Shown here: piece by piece, positions 19,177-27,792 of the stretch | Layout of the letters: every line of letters starts with the position of its first letter | Position numbering within the stretch: the stretch's first letter is position 1 | Assembly: GCA_017962615.1 (NCBI GenBank) | Contig: JAGCUZ010000032.1 | Location: 1 to 47,350, forward strand | Direction of reading: 5' to 3' | Source: Bacteroidales bacterium | GTDB taxonomy: Bacteria; Bacteroidota; Bacteroidia; Bacteroidales; P3 | Length of the DNA: 47,350 nucleotides | Notes under the pieces: generated by a model | Seen by the model: the letters and a program-made list of their open reading frames with translations, nothing else | What the model was told of the DNA's origin: nothing | Database searches by the model: none | Made by a program: the position numbers and the translations under genes

Positions 19177-20535
19177 CTATTTCTGCGGGTCGCCCATGCG
19201 GTCGGTGCCCCAGACGGAGTTCATGGCGGCGAGGCATTCCTGGCGTGTTATCTCGTTTTTGTGCTCGAGGTGGCGCTGGTAGAAGATGCAGCGCGAGAGG
19301 CCTATGCGGTTGACGACGACGTCGGTGGCGAAGGCATCGCAGGAGGGTGCTCCGCAGAGGCCGCAGTCGACCTGAGGAAGGAAGTCTTTGAGGCGGTTGA
19401 TTTTCTCCATCTTCTGGAAGGCCACCTTGCGGTCTTTGTCGAGGGTCATCATGGAGCGGGGCTTGACGGCGTCGACGAGCGAGTGCTCGAGGAGGTACTC
19501 GCGGCTGCTGTCCATCTCCTTGTCGCGCGGCATCTCGCCGTTGCGTTCGCGCTCGGCGGCTTTGCGTGCGCGATTGTACATGCGTTCGCCTATGAGGAAA
19601 CGGTTGTCACAAGAAAGGAGTGCGCCGGCACAGCTCTGGTCGCAGGCGCGGAGCTCGAGGAACTCCACGCTCTCGACTTCGTCATTCTCGAGCTTGTCGA
19701 GGAAGTCGATGACGTTCTGTATGCCGTCGATGGCGTAGGAGCGCTTTGCCATGCAGATGCGTCGTTCGCCGTTGGTGAGGGTGGATAGGATGGCGTCGGC
19801 CGAGAGGTTGGGCGAGCGCGAGGGCTGGAAGACGTAGTCTTTGCCCTGCTCTTTGATTTTCTTAAAGACGCGGTTGTAGAGCGAGTCCATGTTGATTACG
19901 CCGTCGATGATGGAGCGTTTCTCGTCCACGGGCGACTTGACGGCGGCTATCTTGGCGGCACAGGGGGTTACGTAGAAGATGCCTATCTCCTCGCGCGGGA
20001 TGCCTCGCTCGCCCAGCGCCTTGAGAGCGTACATGGCCGAGAGGTCGATGGGTGCCTTGATGGGCATGATGTTGTCGACGAGCGAGGGATATTTTATCTG
20101 TATGAGGCGCACTATGGCCGGGCAGAAGCTCGAGATGTGGGGCTTCTGGTCGGTGTGGGCCATGGCGTAGCGGTTCTTGGCCTCGGCGTAGATGGCTGCC
20201 GAGGACTCGACCTCGAAGACGTGGCGGAAGCCCAAGTCCTTGAGTGCGGCGTATATGCGCGACACGCGCATGTCGCTGGGGAACTGGCTGAGGAATACCG
20301 CCGGAAGGAGAGCCACGGAGTGGGGGTAGTCGTGGATAGACTTGAAGTCGTCCTGCTTGATGAATATGGCGTCGACGGGGCACGACTCGTGGCACTTGCC
20401 GCAGTCGATGCAACGGTGCTCCTGTATGTAGGCTTTGCCGTTGCGTATGCGGATGGCTTCGGTGGGGCATATCTTCATGCAGCGGGCGCAGCCGATGCAC
20501 TTGGGCTCGTTGATTTCGAGGGCGTGGTAGAACAT
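19177..20535 (-). CDS. [FeFe]-hydrogenase-like iron-sulfur protein (sensory type)
   Basis: 452 residues. Two ferredoxin-type 4Fe-4S motifs lie at 13-23 (CIGCARCMKIC) and 42-52 (CIDCGKCHESC). The hydrogenase domain (about 75-310) keeps the four H-cluster ligands: C138 (SSFCPA), C192 (VTPCAAK), C298 and C302 (ACDQSCAGA). The extra Cys of catalytic enzymes that relays protons (first C of TSCCP) is Phe137 here. A further Fe-S domain has C391, C394, C399 and C416 (DCGLCGAPSC). The pattern matches group C/D-like putative sensory [FeFe] hydrogenases rather than H2-producing ones. It stands downstream of a HATPase and a DRTGG protein, which supports a signalling role. Substrate binding and catalysis are not proven from sequence. 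Confidence 0.82.
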   Translation of the reverse strand: MFYHALEINEPKCIGCARCMKICPTEAIRIRNGKAYIQEHRCIDCGKCHESCPVDAIFIKQDDFKSIHDYPHSVALLPAVFLSQFPSDMRVSRIYAALKDLGFRHVFEVESSAAIYAEAKNRYAMAHTDQKPHISSFCPAIVRLIQIKYPSLVDNIMPIKAPIDLSAMYALKALGERGIPREEIGIFYVTPCAAKIAAVKSPVDEKRSIIDGVINMDSLYNRVFKKIKEQGKDYVFQPSRSPNLSADAILSTLTNGERRICMAKRSYAIDGIQNVIDFLDKLENDEVESVEFLELRACDQSCAGALLSCDNRFLIGERMYNRARKAAERERNGEMPRDKEMDSSREYLLEHSLVDAVKPRSMMTLDKDRKVAFQKMEKINRLKDFLPQVDCGLCGAPSCDAFATDVVVNRIGLSRCIFYQRHLEHKNEITRQECLAAMNSVWGTDRMGDPQK

Positions 20536-20646
20536 AATTCGAAGTCTTTAGTTATAAGTTGTAAGCTTTAAGTGGCTGACGCGGACGGGACTTATGCTGT
20601 TGGTTGGCCGCCATCGCGGTAAACCGCGCAGCACGGACACATAAAC

Positions 20647-21060
20647 TCAGTTGAAATTCACTTCCATTTCGACGGTGGTGCCCACGCCAACCTCGGAGGT
20701 GACGTTGAGCTTGTCGACATTCTTCTGCATGTTGGGGAGGCCCATGCCGGCGCCGAAGCCCATGTCGCGCACTTCGGGGCGTGCGGTGGAGTAGCCTTCC
20801 TGCATGGCCATTGCGATGTCGGGTATGCCGGGGCCTTTGTCGGCCACCACCATGTTGATTTTGTCCTCGTCGATGTCGACGAGCACTTTGCCGCCGTAGG
20901 CGTGAGCTATGGCGTTGACCTCGGCCTCGTAGAGGGCGACGACCACACGCTTGACGACGGTGGGGTCGACGTTGAGTTGCTTGAGGGTTTTCTTGACAGA
21001 GCTCGAGGCTTTGCCTGCGTTGACGAAGTCGCCTTCGATGATGGTGTATTCTTGGTGCAC
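20647..21060 (-). CDS. HATPase-domain protein (serine-kinase/anti-sigma-like)
   Basis: A GHKL-type ATPase of 137 residues. The N box is in RVVVALYEAEVNAIAHAYGG, the G1 box is DKGPGIPDI, and the G2 box is GFGAGMGLPNMQKNVD. It belongs to the group of short stand-alone HATPases related to RsbW anti-sigma kinases and sensor kinases. The start is taken as the GTG at 21060 (VHQEYTIIEGDF): the frame is open further up (21171), but that would overlap the upstream DRTGG gene by 67 bases and no homology-like sequence lies there. The gene is between the DRTGG and hydrogenase-like genes, and the set looks like one operon. A kinase role on a partner protein is inference. Confidence 0.8.
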   Translation of the reverse strand: MHQEYTIIEGDFVNAGKASSSVKKTLKQLNVDPTVVKRVVVALYEAEVNAIAHAYGGKVLVDIDEDKINMVVADKGPGIPDIAMAMQEGYSTARPEVRDMGFGAGMGLPNMQKNVDKLNVTSEVGVGTTVEMEVNFN

Positions 21061-21104
21061 GGTGTTGTTGTTTGAGGGTGTTTTACTTAGAGGTGGGCGG
21101 TTGA

Positions 21105-21446
21105 TCAATAGAGAGGCTTGAGGCCTGCCTGATAGAGTATTCCGCAGGTGCGGAACATGGAGTAGCGGCACGAGAGGATGACCATGTCGTTGTCTTCGGC
21201 CAGCTCGAGCATCTCGTCGGTGGGTTTCTTGTTGCGCACGATGAGGGCATAGTCGAGGGTGGCCATGTCGCAGGTGCGTATCGTCTGCATGTTGCAGAGC
21301 CCGGTGATGAGCAGAGGGGTGTCGGTGAGGGTGAGGACCTCGCTCATAAGGTCGGAGGCGAAAGCTTGGGTGATTTCCTCGTCGAGGCGGTTCTCGCCGG
21401 TATGGACGGTGGCATCCAACAGATTTACGATTTCTCGCAATGTCAT
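21105..21446 (-). CDS. DRTGG-domain protein
   Basis: 113 residues with the DRTGG fold (LDYALIVRNKKPTDEMLELA, VILSCRYSMFRTCGILY). Such domains often bind nucleotides or act as regulatory modules in hydrogenase and phosphotransacetylase systems. It heads the three-gene set DRTGG - HATPase - hydrogenase-like protein, which recurs in anaerobes and is regarded as a sensing module. Several Cys (at about 51, 60, 94 and 101) could be redox-active, which is inference. A -7 box is at 21500-21507. Confidence 0.85.
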   Translation of the reverse strand: MTLREIVNLLDATVHTGENRLDEEITQAFASDLMSEVLTLTDTPLLITGLCNMQTIRTCDMATLDYALIVRNKKPTDEMLELAEDNDMVILSCRYSMFRTCGILYQAGLKPLY

Positions 21447-21499
21447 GATTACTAAATCGTTTAGGTGTTAATAATAATTAGTGTGTAGAAGTTTGAGAA

Positions 21500-21507
21500 T
21501 GCAAAGG
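21500..21507 (-). promoter_or_regulatory. Putative -7 box of the hydrogenase-like operon
   Basis: TACCTTTG on the minus strand, an exact TAnnTTTG match 53 bases upstream of the DRTGG start. No clear TTG was found 19 bases before it, so only the -7 box is supported. Confidence 0.5.
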
Positions 21508-21606
21508 TACAAAAAATATGCGAAAGCGAGAAGAAAAAAACGCACAGGCCTAATACAATAATATAGCAGAAGCCGCGTTAATATATGAAATCAATCTAAG
21601 AATTGG

Positions 21607-22590
21607 ATGGCGACAACGGAGACAGAACACCGGCAAGGTGCGGTTTTGCGTGCTGCGGTGGTGCCGCCGCTACTGAGGCGCGGCGACCGTGTGGCCCTGG
21701 TGGCCACGGCACGCAAGGTGACGCCCGAGGAGACGGCTCCCGCCGTGGCGTTGCTGCGGCAGTGGGGGCTGGAGGTGGAAGAGCCCGAAGGGCTGTATGC
21801 CGAATGCAACCAATATGCCGGCGACGACAGTCACCGCGCCGCACTGCTGCAGAGGGCGCTGGACGACGAAGGAGTGCGTGCTGTGCTGTGCTGCCGCGGC
21901 GGCTACGGCACGGTCAGGATTGTTGACCGCATTGACTTTGCACAACTGTCGAAACATCCCAAATGGATAGTGGGCTACAGCGACGTGACGGTGCTGCACA
22001 GCCATGTGCACCGCCACTGCAACATGGCCACGCTTCACGCCACCATGCCGCTCAACATACCAGCCGACGCCACAGCGCGGCGCTACGACGCCACGGAGAG
22101 CCTCCGCGAGGCACTTTTTGAAGGCAGGGCCGACATCGTCATGCAGCGCCACGCGCTGAACCGCACAGGCACAGGTGAGGGCGAGCTGGTGGGCGGCAAC
22201 CTGTCGATACTGTACAGCCTTTGCGGGTCGGCAAGCGACATCGTCACCGACGGCAAGATACTGTTCATAGAAGACCTTGACGAATACCTGTACCATATAG
22301 ACCGCATGATGCAGAACCTGAAGCGCACAGGCAAGCTGTCGCGGCTAAGCGGGCTGGTGGTTGGTGCGCTGAGCGACATGCACGACAATGCCGTGCCCTA
22401 CGGCAAGACCGCCGAGGAGATTGTGCGCGAGGCCGTCGAAGAATATGACTACCCCGTGGCATTCGGTGCCCCCTGCGGACACATAGGGACAAAGAACAAG
22501 GCCTTGATGCTCGGTGGACGTTACCACCTGACAGCCAACGAGACAGGGGCGACACTAAGCCTCATGAACTTGAATAATGACCAACAATAA
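21607..22590 (+). CDS. LD-carboxypeptidase (peptidase S66)
   Basis: 327 residues of the S66 family, which removes D-Ala from murein tetrapeptides in peptidoglycan recycling. The catalytic triad can be assigned as Ser125 (VGYSDVTVL), Glu222 (FIEDLDEY) and His292 (CGHIGTKN). No signal peptide is present, as expected for the cytoplasmic enzyme. It begins a five-gene envelope run with small gaps; the next gene starts 9 bases downstream. Confidence 0.93.
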   Translation: MATTETEHRQGAVLRAAVVPPLLRRGDRVALVATARKVTPEETAPAVALLRQWGLEVEEPEGLYAECNQYAGDDSHRAALLQRALDDEGVRAVLCCRGGYGTVRIVDRIDFAQLSKHPKWIVGYSDVTVLHSHVHRHCNMATLHATMPLNIPADATARRYDATESLREALFEGRADIVMQRHALNRTGTGEGELVGGNLSILYSLCGSASDIVTDGKILFIEDLDEYLYHIDRMMQNLKRTGKLSRLSGLVVGALSDMHDNAVPYGKTAEEIVREAVEEYDYPVAFGAPCGHIGTKNKALMLGGRYHLTANETGATLSLMNLNNDQQ

Positions 22591-22599
22591 GAAGAGACT

Positions 22600-23991
22600 G
22601 TGCTACTAATATACGTGCCCAAACTGACCAACCGCCTTGGCTACACCCTGAACTTGATGTTCAGGGAGATACTGCATGCCGAGTTCGGCATCACAACCGA
22701 CGAGGAGGCGTTTGAGCGTCACGAGGGCGCCAAACTAGCCTACAACAGACGCCGCATAGGCGACGCCCCGTTCATAAAGCCCGTAGAGCTGCTTTTCCTC
22801 ACACGCATCGTCGACCAGGAGATAAGCAGCGGCAACGAGGACGGAGTGCCTACCCTGTTCCAGGTGTACGGGCGCGACCTCGACTTCGGCTTCGACCCGC
22901 TGGCCGCCACGTTCTACCTGGTGTCGCGCTATGATGAATACCTGCCGCATCGCGAGGACATGCACAACAGGTTCGACGCACATGAGAGCATAGCCTATCA
23001 GCTTGGTTTTCTGCAGACACCGGTGGTGGACCGTTTGGCGCTGATGGTGCGCGACAAGCTGGAAGCCCGCTATCCCGACTACAGGTTCCCGCGCAGGACG
23101 TTCGACTTTATCGACACCATCGACATCGACACCGCCTACTGCTACCGCCACAAAGGCCTGTTCCGCACCTTCAGCGGCGGGATGCGCGACCTGGTTACGC
23201 ACCAGCCCGAGGAGGTGGCAAGCCGTGTGCGCACGCTGATGCACAGGGAGAGAGACCCTTATGACACCTTCGATTACATCTTTGAACTGAAGAAACGCTA
23301 CGCCATAAAGAGGCAGGTGTTCTTCGCACTGCTGTCGGACTACAGCGACTTTGACAAGAACATCTCGCACAACAACAACGACTTCCGCGAACTGTTGCAG
23401 CACCTGGCCGATTATGCCAAGATGGGCATCCACACATCGTACTACTCATACGAAGAGCCTGCAAAGGTGGAGCTGGAGCGCGACAGGCTGAGCGACATAG
23501 TGCACCGCACGGTGACGCGCAACAGGTTCCATTTCCTGCGGTTCAAGCTGCCACAGTCGTACAAAGTGCTTATACGCAATGGCATAGAGAAAGATTATAC
23601 CATGGGCTACGCCGGAGAGCCCGGATTCAGGACGGGCACCTGCACGCCGCACCATTTCTACGACCTGGAGAGCGACAGCGAGACCACGCTGAAGGTGTAT
23701 CCGTTTGCCGTGATGGACGCTACGCTGTGCCGCCACCTCATGATGACGCCCGAAGAGGCGTTGGCGGCTTTCTGCCGGATTATGGACGAGGTGAAGGCCG
23801 TAGAAGGCACGTTTATAAGCATCTGGCACAACGAAAGCCTCAGCGACCGCAAGGAGTGGAAGGGATGGAGACCCGTATACGAGGGGATGCTGGCACATGC
23901 CAGCGCCCTGATGTACGGCAACGACGGCCCAGCCGAATGGGAGCAACGAACCTCGGCGAAACAACAGACAACAAACGATACAACAACATGA
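22600..23991 (+). CDS. Polysaccharide deacetylase-like protein
   Basis: 463 residues starting with GTG. The N-terminal half has the family region LIYVPKLTNRLGYTLNLMFR. The NodB-type deacetylase part follows, with the catalytic DxD region in FIDTIDIDTAY and later GIHTSYYSYE and YTMGYAGEPGFRTGTCTPH. The metal-binding His/Asp pattern is partly visible, but the exact substrate cannot be read. It would act on an envelope polysaccharide or a biosynthetic intermediate, which is inference from the neighbours. Its stop overlaps the hldD start (ATGA). Confidence 0.8.
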   Translation: MLLIYVPKLTNRLGYTLNLMFREILHAEFGITTDEEAFERHEGAKLAYNRRRIGDAPFIKPVELLFLTRIVDQEISSGNEDGVPTLFQVYGRDLDFGFDPLAATFYLVSRYDEYLPHREDMHNRFDAHESIAYQLGFLQTPVVDRLALMVRDKLEARYPDYRFPRRTFDFIDTIDIDTAYCYRHKGLFRTFSGGMRDLVTHQPEEVASRVRTLMHRERDPYDTFDYIFELKKRYAIKRQVFFALLSDYSDFDKNISHNNNDFRELLQHLADYAKMGIHTSYYSYEEPAKVELERDRLSDIVHRTVTRNRFHFLRFKLPQSYKVLIRNGIEKDYTMGYAGEPGFRTGTCTPHHFYDLESDSETTLKVYPFAVMDATLCRHLMMTPEEALAAFCRIMDEVKAVEGTFISIWHNESLSDRKEWKGWRPVYEGMLAHASALMYGNDGPAEWEQRTSAKQQTTNDTTT

Positions 23992-24956
23992 TAGTACTAA
24001 CCGGAGCAGCGGGGTTCATAGCCAGCAACGTGCTTCAGCTCCTCAACGAGCGTGGAAGGACCGACGTTGTCATCGTCGACGACTTCAGCCGCGAGGATAA
24101 GCGTTGCAACTGGCAGGGGCTCGGCTATCAGGAACAGATAGACCGCGGCAGCTTCTTCGAGTGGTTCGAGAGCCACGGCGACGAGGTGGAAGCCGTGATA
24201 CACCTTGGCGCACGCACCGACACCACCGAGTTCGACTGGCGTGTGTTCGAGGAGCTTAACCTCGGCTACAGCCAACGCATGTGGAACCTGTGCAGCCGAA
24301 AAGGGATTGCACTGGTATACGCTTCGAGCGCAGCCACCTACGGCAACGGCGAGCTAGGCTACCACGACACACTTGACATCGTTGAGCGGTTGCAGCCGCT
24401 CAACCCCTACGGCCGCAGCAAGAACGAGTTTGACAAGTGGGCCATAGGACAAGTTGCCGCGGGGTGTCAGCCACCGTTTTGGGCAGGGCTCAAGTTCTTC
24501 AACGTATACGGTCCGCACGAGCAACACAAGGGGCGCATGGCTTCGGTGGTGCTGCACACATATCAGTCAGTGAAACAACGAGGTTACATGGAGTTGTTCC
24601 GCTCGCACAGGCCGGAATATGCCGACGGCATGCAGCTACGCGACTTCGTGTATGTTAAAGACGTGGCCGACGTGATACTGTTCATGTTGCAGCAACGTCC
24701 CGAAAACGGCCTGTACAACGTGGGTACAGGCAAGGCCGAGAGTTTCCTTGAGCTTGCCAACGCCACCTTCGACGCCATGAGGCGGCAGCGCGACATACGC
24801 TTCGTGGATATCCCCGAAGACATACGCGACAAGTATCAGTATTTCACCGAAGCTGACATAACCCACTTGCGAAAAGCTGGTTACGACAAGCCTTTCAAGA
24901 CCCTCCGCCAAGCCGTGCCGCTATATGTGGAGCAGCTGGATAAATGCAATAAGTAA
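23988..24956 (+). CDS. hldD: ADP-L-glycero-D-manno-heptose-6-epimerase
   Basis: A 322-residue extended SDR epimerase that makes ADP-L-glycero-D-manno-heptose for the LPS inner core. The NADP-binding loop TGAAGFIAS is at 5-13; the catalytic set is S114 (YASSAATYG), Y141 and K145 (NPYGRSKNEF); and FFNVYGPHEQHKGRMASV is the heptose-epimerase signature. The ATG at 23988 is chosen because the frame upstream lies in the deacetylase gene; this gives a 4-base overlap and a full Rossmann N-terminus. A kdsC gene follows. Confidence 0.95.
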   Translation: MIVLTGAAGFIASNVLQLLNERGRTDVVIVDDFSREDKRCNWQGLGYQEQIDRGSFFEWFESHGDEVEAVIHLGARTDTTEFDWRVFEELNLGYSQRMWNLCSRKGIALVYASSAATYGNGELGYHDTLDIVERLQPLNPYGRSKNEFDKWAIGQVAAGCQPPFWAGLKFFNVYGPHEQHKGRMASVVLHTYQSVKQRGYMELFRSHRPEYADGMQLRDFVYVKDVADVILFMLQQRPENGLYNVGTGKAESFLELANATFDAMRRQRDIRFVDIPEDIRDKYQYFTEADITHLRKAGYDKPFKTLRQAVPLYVEQLDKCNK

Positions 24957-24981
24957 TACGCAACAACGCCTTAACGGTATA

Positions 24982-25503
24982 ATGATAAACTACAAGGAAA
25001 ATCTCAAGAAAATAAAGGCCTTCGTCTTTGACTTCGACGGTGTTATGACCGATGGAAGCGTGTGGATGTATGCCGACAAGGAGACTGTACGCTGCGGCAA
25101 TATCAAGGACGGATATGCCATACAATACGCTGTTAAGAAGGGCTATATAATAGCCGTAATCTCGGGCGCGACGTCGGCAAGCATCAACAACCGCATGGAG
25201 TCGCTCGGCGTGAGCCAGATATATACAGGACGCGCCAACAAGATGGAGACATACAAGGCGTTTCTGAAGAGGAACCGCCTTAAGAGCGAAGAGGTTGTGT
25301 GCATGGGTGACGACATACCCGACTACGAGATGATGAGCAAGTGCGGTGTGGCGGCATGTCCTGCCGACGCTGCAGAGGAGATAAAGGGCATAGCACACTA
25401 TATATCGCCATACCCAGGCGGGAAAGGGTGCGTGCGCGACATCATAGAGCAGACGCTGCGACTGCAGGACAAATGGTTCCACCCCGATGCCGTAAACTGG
25501 TAG
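24982..25503 (+). CDS. kdsC: 3-deoxy-D-manno-octulosonate 8-phosphate phosphatase
   Basis: A 173-residue HAD-family phosphatase that releases Kdo from Kdo-8-phosphate for LPS. Motif I is FDFDGVMTDG (D17, D19), motif II is VISGATSA, and the C-terminal motif is CMGDDIPDYEMM. The start is taken as the ATG 24982; the frame upstream overlaps hldD. It lies 25 bases after hldD, so the operon pairs heptose and Kdo steps of the LPS core. No kdsA or kdsB is in the window. Confidence 0.93.
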   Translation: MINYKENLKKIKAFVFDFDGVMTDGSVWMYADKETVRCGNIKDGYAIQYAVKKGYIIAVISGATSASINNRMESLGVSQIYTGRANKMETYKAFLKRNRLKSEEVVCMGDDIPDYEMMSKCGVAACPADAAEEIKGIAHYISPYPGGKGCVRDIIEQTLRLQDKWFHPDAVNW

Positions 25504-25515
25504 ACTATAGACTTG

Positions 25516-26313
25516 ATGCTAAAGAAACTCTCGATATTGATGGCTCTCGTTGCCGTGTGCGTCCTGTGCGAGGCGCAGGGCTCTGGCTGGAGAGACACCA
25601 ACCACACCTACACGATGAAGGCCACCTATTACGCCGACAAGTTCGTTGGGCGCAAGACCAGCAGCGGGGAGGTGTTCAGCCAGGAGCTCTACACGGCCGC
25701 CCATCACAGTATGCCATTTCACACTTTGGTGCTTGTAACCAACATGAAAACAGGCAATCAGGTAGTGGTAAAAATCAATGACCGCTGTCCGAAACACGGC
25801 GTGATAGACCTAAGCAAGAGGGCGGCAGAGAGCATCGACATCACCCACCGCAACGGTGTAGCCCCCGTGACGGTGCGGGTACTTGGAGAGGAGTATTTCG
25901 ATTTCTGGAGCCGTCAGGGCGAGATGCGCGAGGTGATGCAGGCGGGCGAGGTATTTGAGAGCGACGAGCCGCTGCCGCCGCCAGAACATACTGAAAAACA
26001 GAGTAATAACACACAAGGCACAAACGGAGCACCAAATAACGCGCAACAGGCTGACACCAAGAAACCTACAACTGCGAACGACGGCTGCTACAACCTGAAG
26101 CTGTGTTCTATAACTTTACGGCAAGAGGCAAGTGCGACGATAGCCAAGCTGCCGATATACTATCAGGAAAGTGCGGCGGTTGTCACCAACGGCAGCAATG
26201 GTCTTGCAGTTATACTCGACCTGAGACAGAGCAGACAAAAAGTCGAAGAGGTACGTCGAGAACTGTTGCGAATGTTCCCCGGCAGCACTGTTATGCAATG
26301 TGACAGGTGGTGA
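25516..26313 (+). CDS. rlpA: RlpA-family septal lytic-transglycosylase-like protein
   Basis: 265 residues with a signal peptide (MLKKLSILMALVAVCVLCEA) and a double-psi beta-barrel RlpA domain (about 32-130) with ATYYADKFVGRKTSSGEVF and INDRCPKHGVIDLSKRAA, in which the catalytic Asp sits. A low-complexity linker follows (NTQGTNGAPNNAQQ), then a C-terminal ~70-residue part (CYNLKLCSITLRQEASATIA) that resembles a SPOR domain, which binds denuded septal glycan; this part is inferred. The start is the ATG 25516, immediately after a TTG at 25513. It closes the envelope operon 12 bases after kdsC. Confidence 0.85.
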   Translation: MLKKLSILMALVAVCVLCEAQGSGWRDTNHTYTMKATYYADKFVGRKTSSGEVFSQELYTAAHHSMPFHTLVLVTNMKTGNQVVVKINDRCPKHGVIDLSKRAAESIDITHRNGVAPVTVRVLGEEYFDFWSRQGEMREVMQAGEVFESDEPLPPPEHTEKQSNNTQGTNGAPNNAQQADTKKPTTANDGCYNLKLCSITLRQEASATIAKLPIYYQESAAVVTNGSNGLAVILDLRQSRQKVEEVRRELLRMFPGSTVMQCDRW

Positions 26314-26547
26314 GACGCCAATTCATGTAACATAACCTCATCAAAAACTACAAATATCTTGTCTACAATAAATTATCACGTAATTTGTCATCCCCAAATG
26401 CTCTTTCGGACAGCGCTGCGAAAAACCGATCAAGACAACATTCTTATTCAAAAAATATTTTATGATATAACATATTGAATTATAATGTTTTGTAAATTTT
26501 ATTTTATTTTTTAAAGAAAAAAGTAATTCTAAATCAATAAATCTTGC

Positions 26548-26555
26548 TATCTTTG
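26548..26555 (+). promoter_or_regulatory. -7 box of the porP-gldKLMN operon
   Basis: TATCTTTG, an exact TAnnTTTG box about 103 bases before the porP ATG. The -33 region is AT-rich without a clear TTG. Transcription would start near 26562. Confidence 0.6.
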
Positions 26556-26569
26556 CAAGTCAAAACCAA

Positions 26570-26647
26570 CCTTGCCTTTAGCGAAAAAAGCAAGGGCGTT
26601 TTGGAGCACATATAATTATAAACCAATAGGTTTAAGCAAGGCTAAAG
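26570..26647 (+). promoter_or_regulatory. Structured 5' leader of the T9SS operon (possible pseudoknot)
   Basis: Hairpin CCTTGC (26570-26575) / GCAAGG (26590-26595). The loop base run CTTTAGC (26576-26582) is perfectly complementary to GCTAAAG (26641-26647), 11 bases before the porP ATG, which would make a pseudoknot. A second GCAAGG at 26636-26641 offers an alternative partner for CCTTGC. Function is not known. Confidence 0.4.
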
Positions 26648-26657
26648 AAGCATAAAC

Positions 26658-27680
26658 ATGAAAATCAAACTCGCGAAAATCACATCAATTTTGCTCATGA
26701 TAGTGGGATTTTCATGCGTGTGCCCCGCTCAGCAAGAGGCGCAGTTCACTCAGTTTATGTTCAACCGTCTGTCGTGGAACCCCGCCACGACGGGAAGCAA
26801 CGGTTCGATGTGCGCCACGCTGATGTATCGCAACCAATGGTTGGGACTGAAGCTTGACCCGCCTGCACCGGGCGTTGAAGCAGGGTCGACACCTGTCACC
26901 TACCTGTTCTCTTTCGAGAGTCCGGTGAAACCTCTCCACGGAGGCTTGGGTGTGTTGGTCTTTAAAGATGATATCGGCTACAATAGTGCCATAGCAGCCT
27001 CCATCGACTATGCGTTCCGCATGTATTGGGGCAACGGCGACCTGTCGCTAGGCGTTGAGGGTACTTTCCGCAGCCAGACACTTGAATATCAGCACCTGCG
27101 CGGTTACAATGACTTCACGGGCAACCCCTCTAACCCCTACCAGTCGGCTGGAGACCCGCTGCTTAACAATAACAGTGCGCAGAGCGACATGTTGATAGAT
27201 GTATCGACAGGTCTATTCTATCAGGTGCCGCACCTGTATCACTTCGGTGTGTCGGCCAAGAACCTGCTCGCCGCCCATAGCAATGTGCTTAACTTCAAGA
27301 ATGCAAGAGTGTTCTACTTCAATGCGGGATATGAATATGTGCTGCCGTCGAACCCATCGTTCCACCTGAAGCCCTATGTGCTCCTCAAGACAGCCTATTT
27401 CAGTTCGTATCAGCTAGATGTGGCCTGCCTAGTAGAATATCAGGATGCCTTCTGGGGTGGTGTGAGCTACCGTGTGAACGATGCAGCGTCGTTCCTGTTC
27501 GGTGTAAATATAAAGAAATTGCGCATAGGCGCGTCGTACGATATAACCACGTCGCAACTGGGTGTGTACAAGGAAGGCCGCAGCAACGGAACACTTGAGT
27601 TCTATCTGCGCTACTGCTTCAAGATAATTGTGCCGCCCAAGCCGCCGTCAATCTACCGCAACACCCGCTTCATTGATTAG
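26658..27680 (+). CDS. porP: PorP-type T9SS outer-membrane protein (copy 2)
   Basis: 340 residues with a signal peptide (MKIKLAKITSILLMIVGFSC) and the PorP/SprF start QEAQFTQFMFNRLSWNPATTG, followed by barrel strands. It stands directly before gldK-L-M-N, the order found for porP-porK-porL-porM-porN in Porphyromonas, so it is the better PorP of the two copies here. PorP is thought to anchor the PorK/N ring to the outer membrane. Promoter and leader are at 26548-26647. Confidence 0.9.
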   Translation: MKIKLAKITSILLMIVGFSCVCPAQQEAQFTQFMFNRLSWNPATTGSNGSMCATLMYRNQWLGLKLDPPAPGVEAGSTPVTYLFSFESPVKPLHGGLGVLVFKDDIGYNSAIAASIDYAFRMYWGNGDLSLGVEGTFRSQTLEYQHLRGYNDFTGNPSNPYQSAGDPLLNNNSAQSDMLIDVSTGLFYQVPHLYHFGVSAKNLLAAHSNVLNFKNARVFYFNAGYEYVLPSNPSFHLKPYVLLKTAYFSSYQLDVACLVEYQDAFWGGVSYRVNDAASFLFGVNIKKLRIGASYDITTSQLGVYKEGRSNGTLEFYLRYCFKIIVPPKPPSIYRNTRFID

Positions 27681-27792
27681 CGCTGTTTTGAAACCTTTTT
27701 TGAAATATTACGTATAATTACAGAAAACACAAAATCCATCGATAAACAAAAGCCGCAAGGCTGGAAAAAGTAGAAACTAAAACACAAACAAT

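Larger units (their letters stand above)
26314..26657. other. AT-rich region upstream of the T9SS operon
   Basis: 344 bases without a gene. The first part has no clear structure and is AT-rich (26455-26540). It contains the promoter -7 box at 26548-26555 and a structured leader of about 95 bases before the porP start. Confidence 0.6.
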
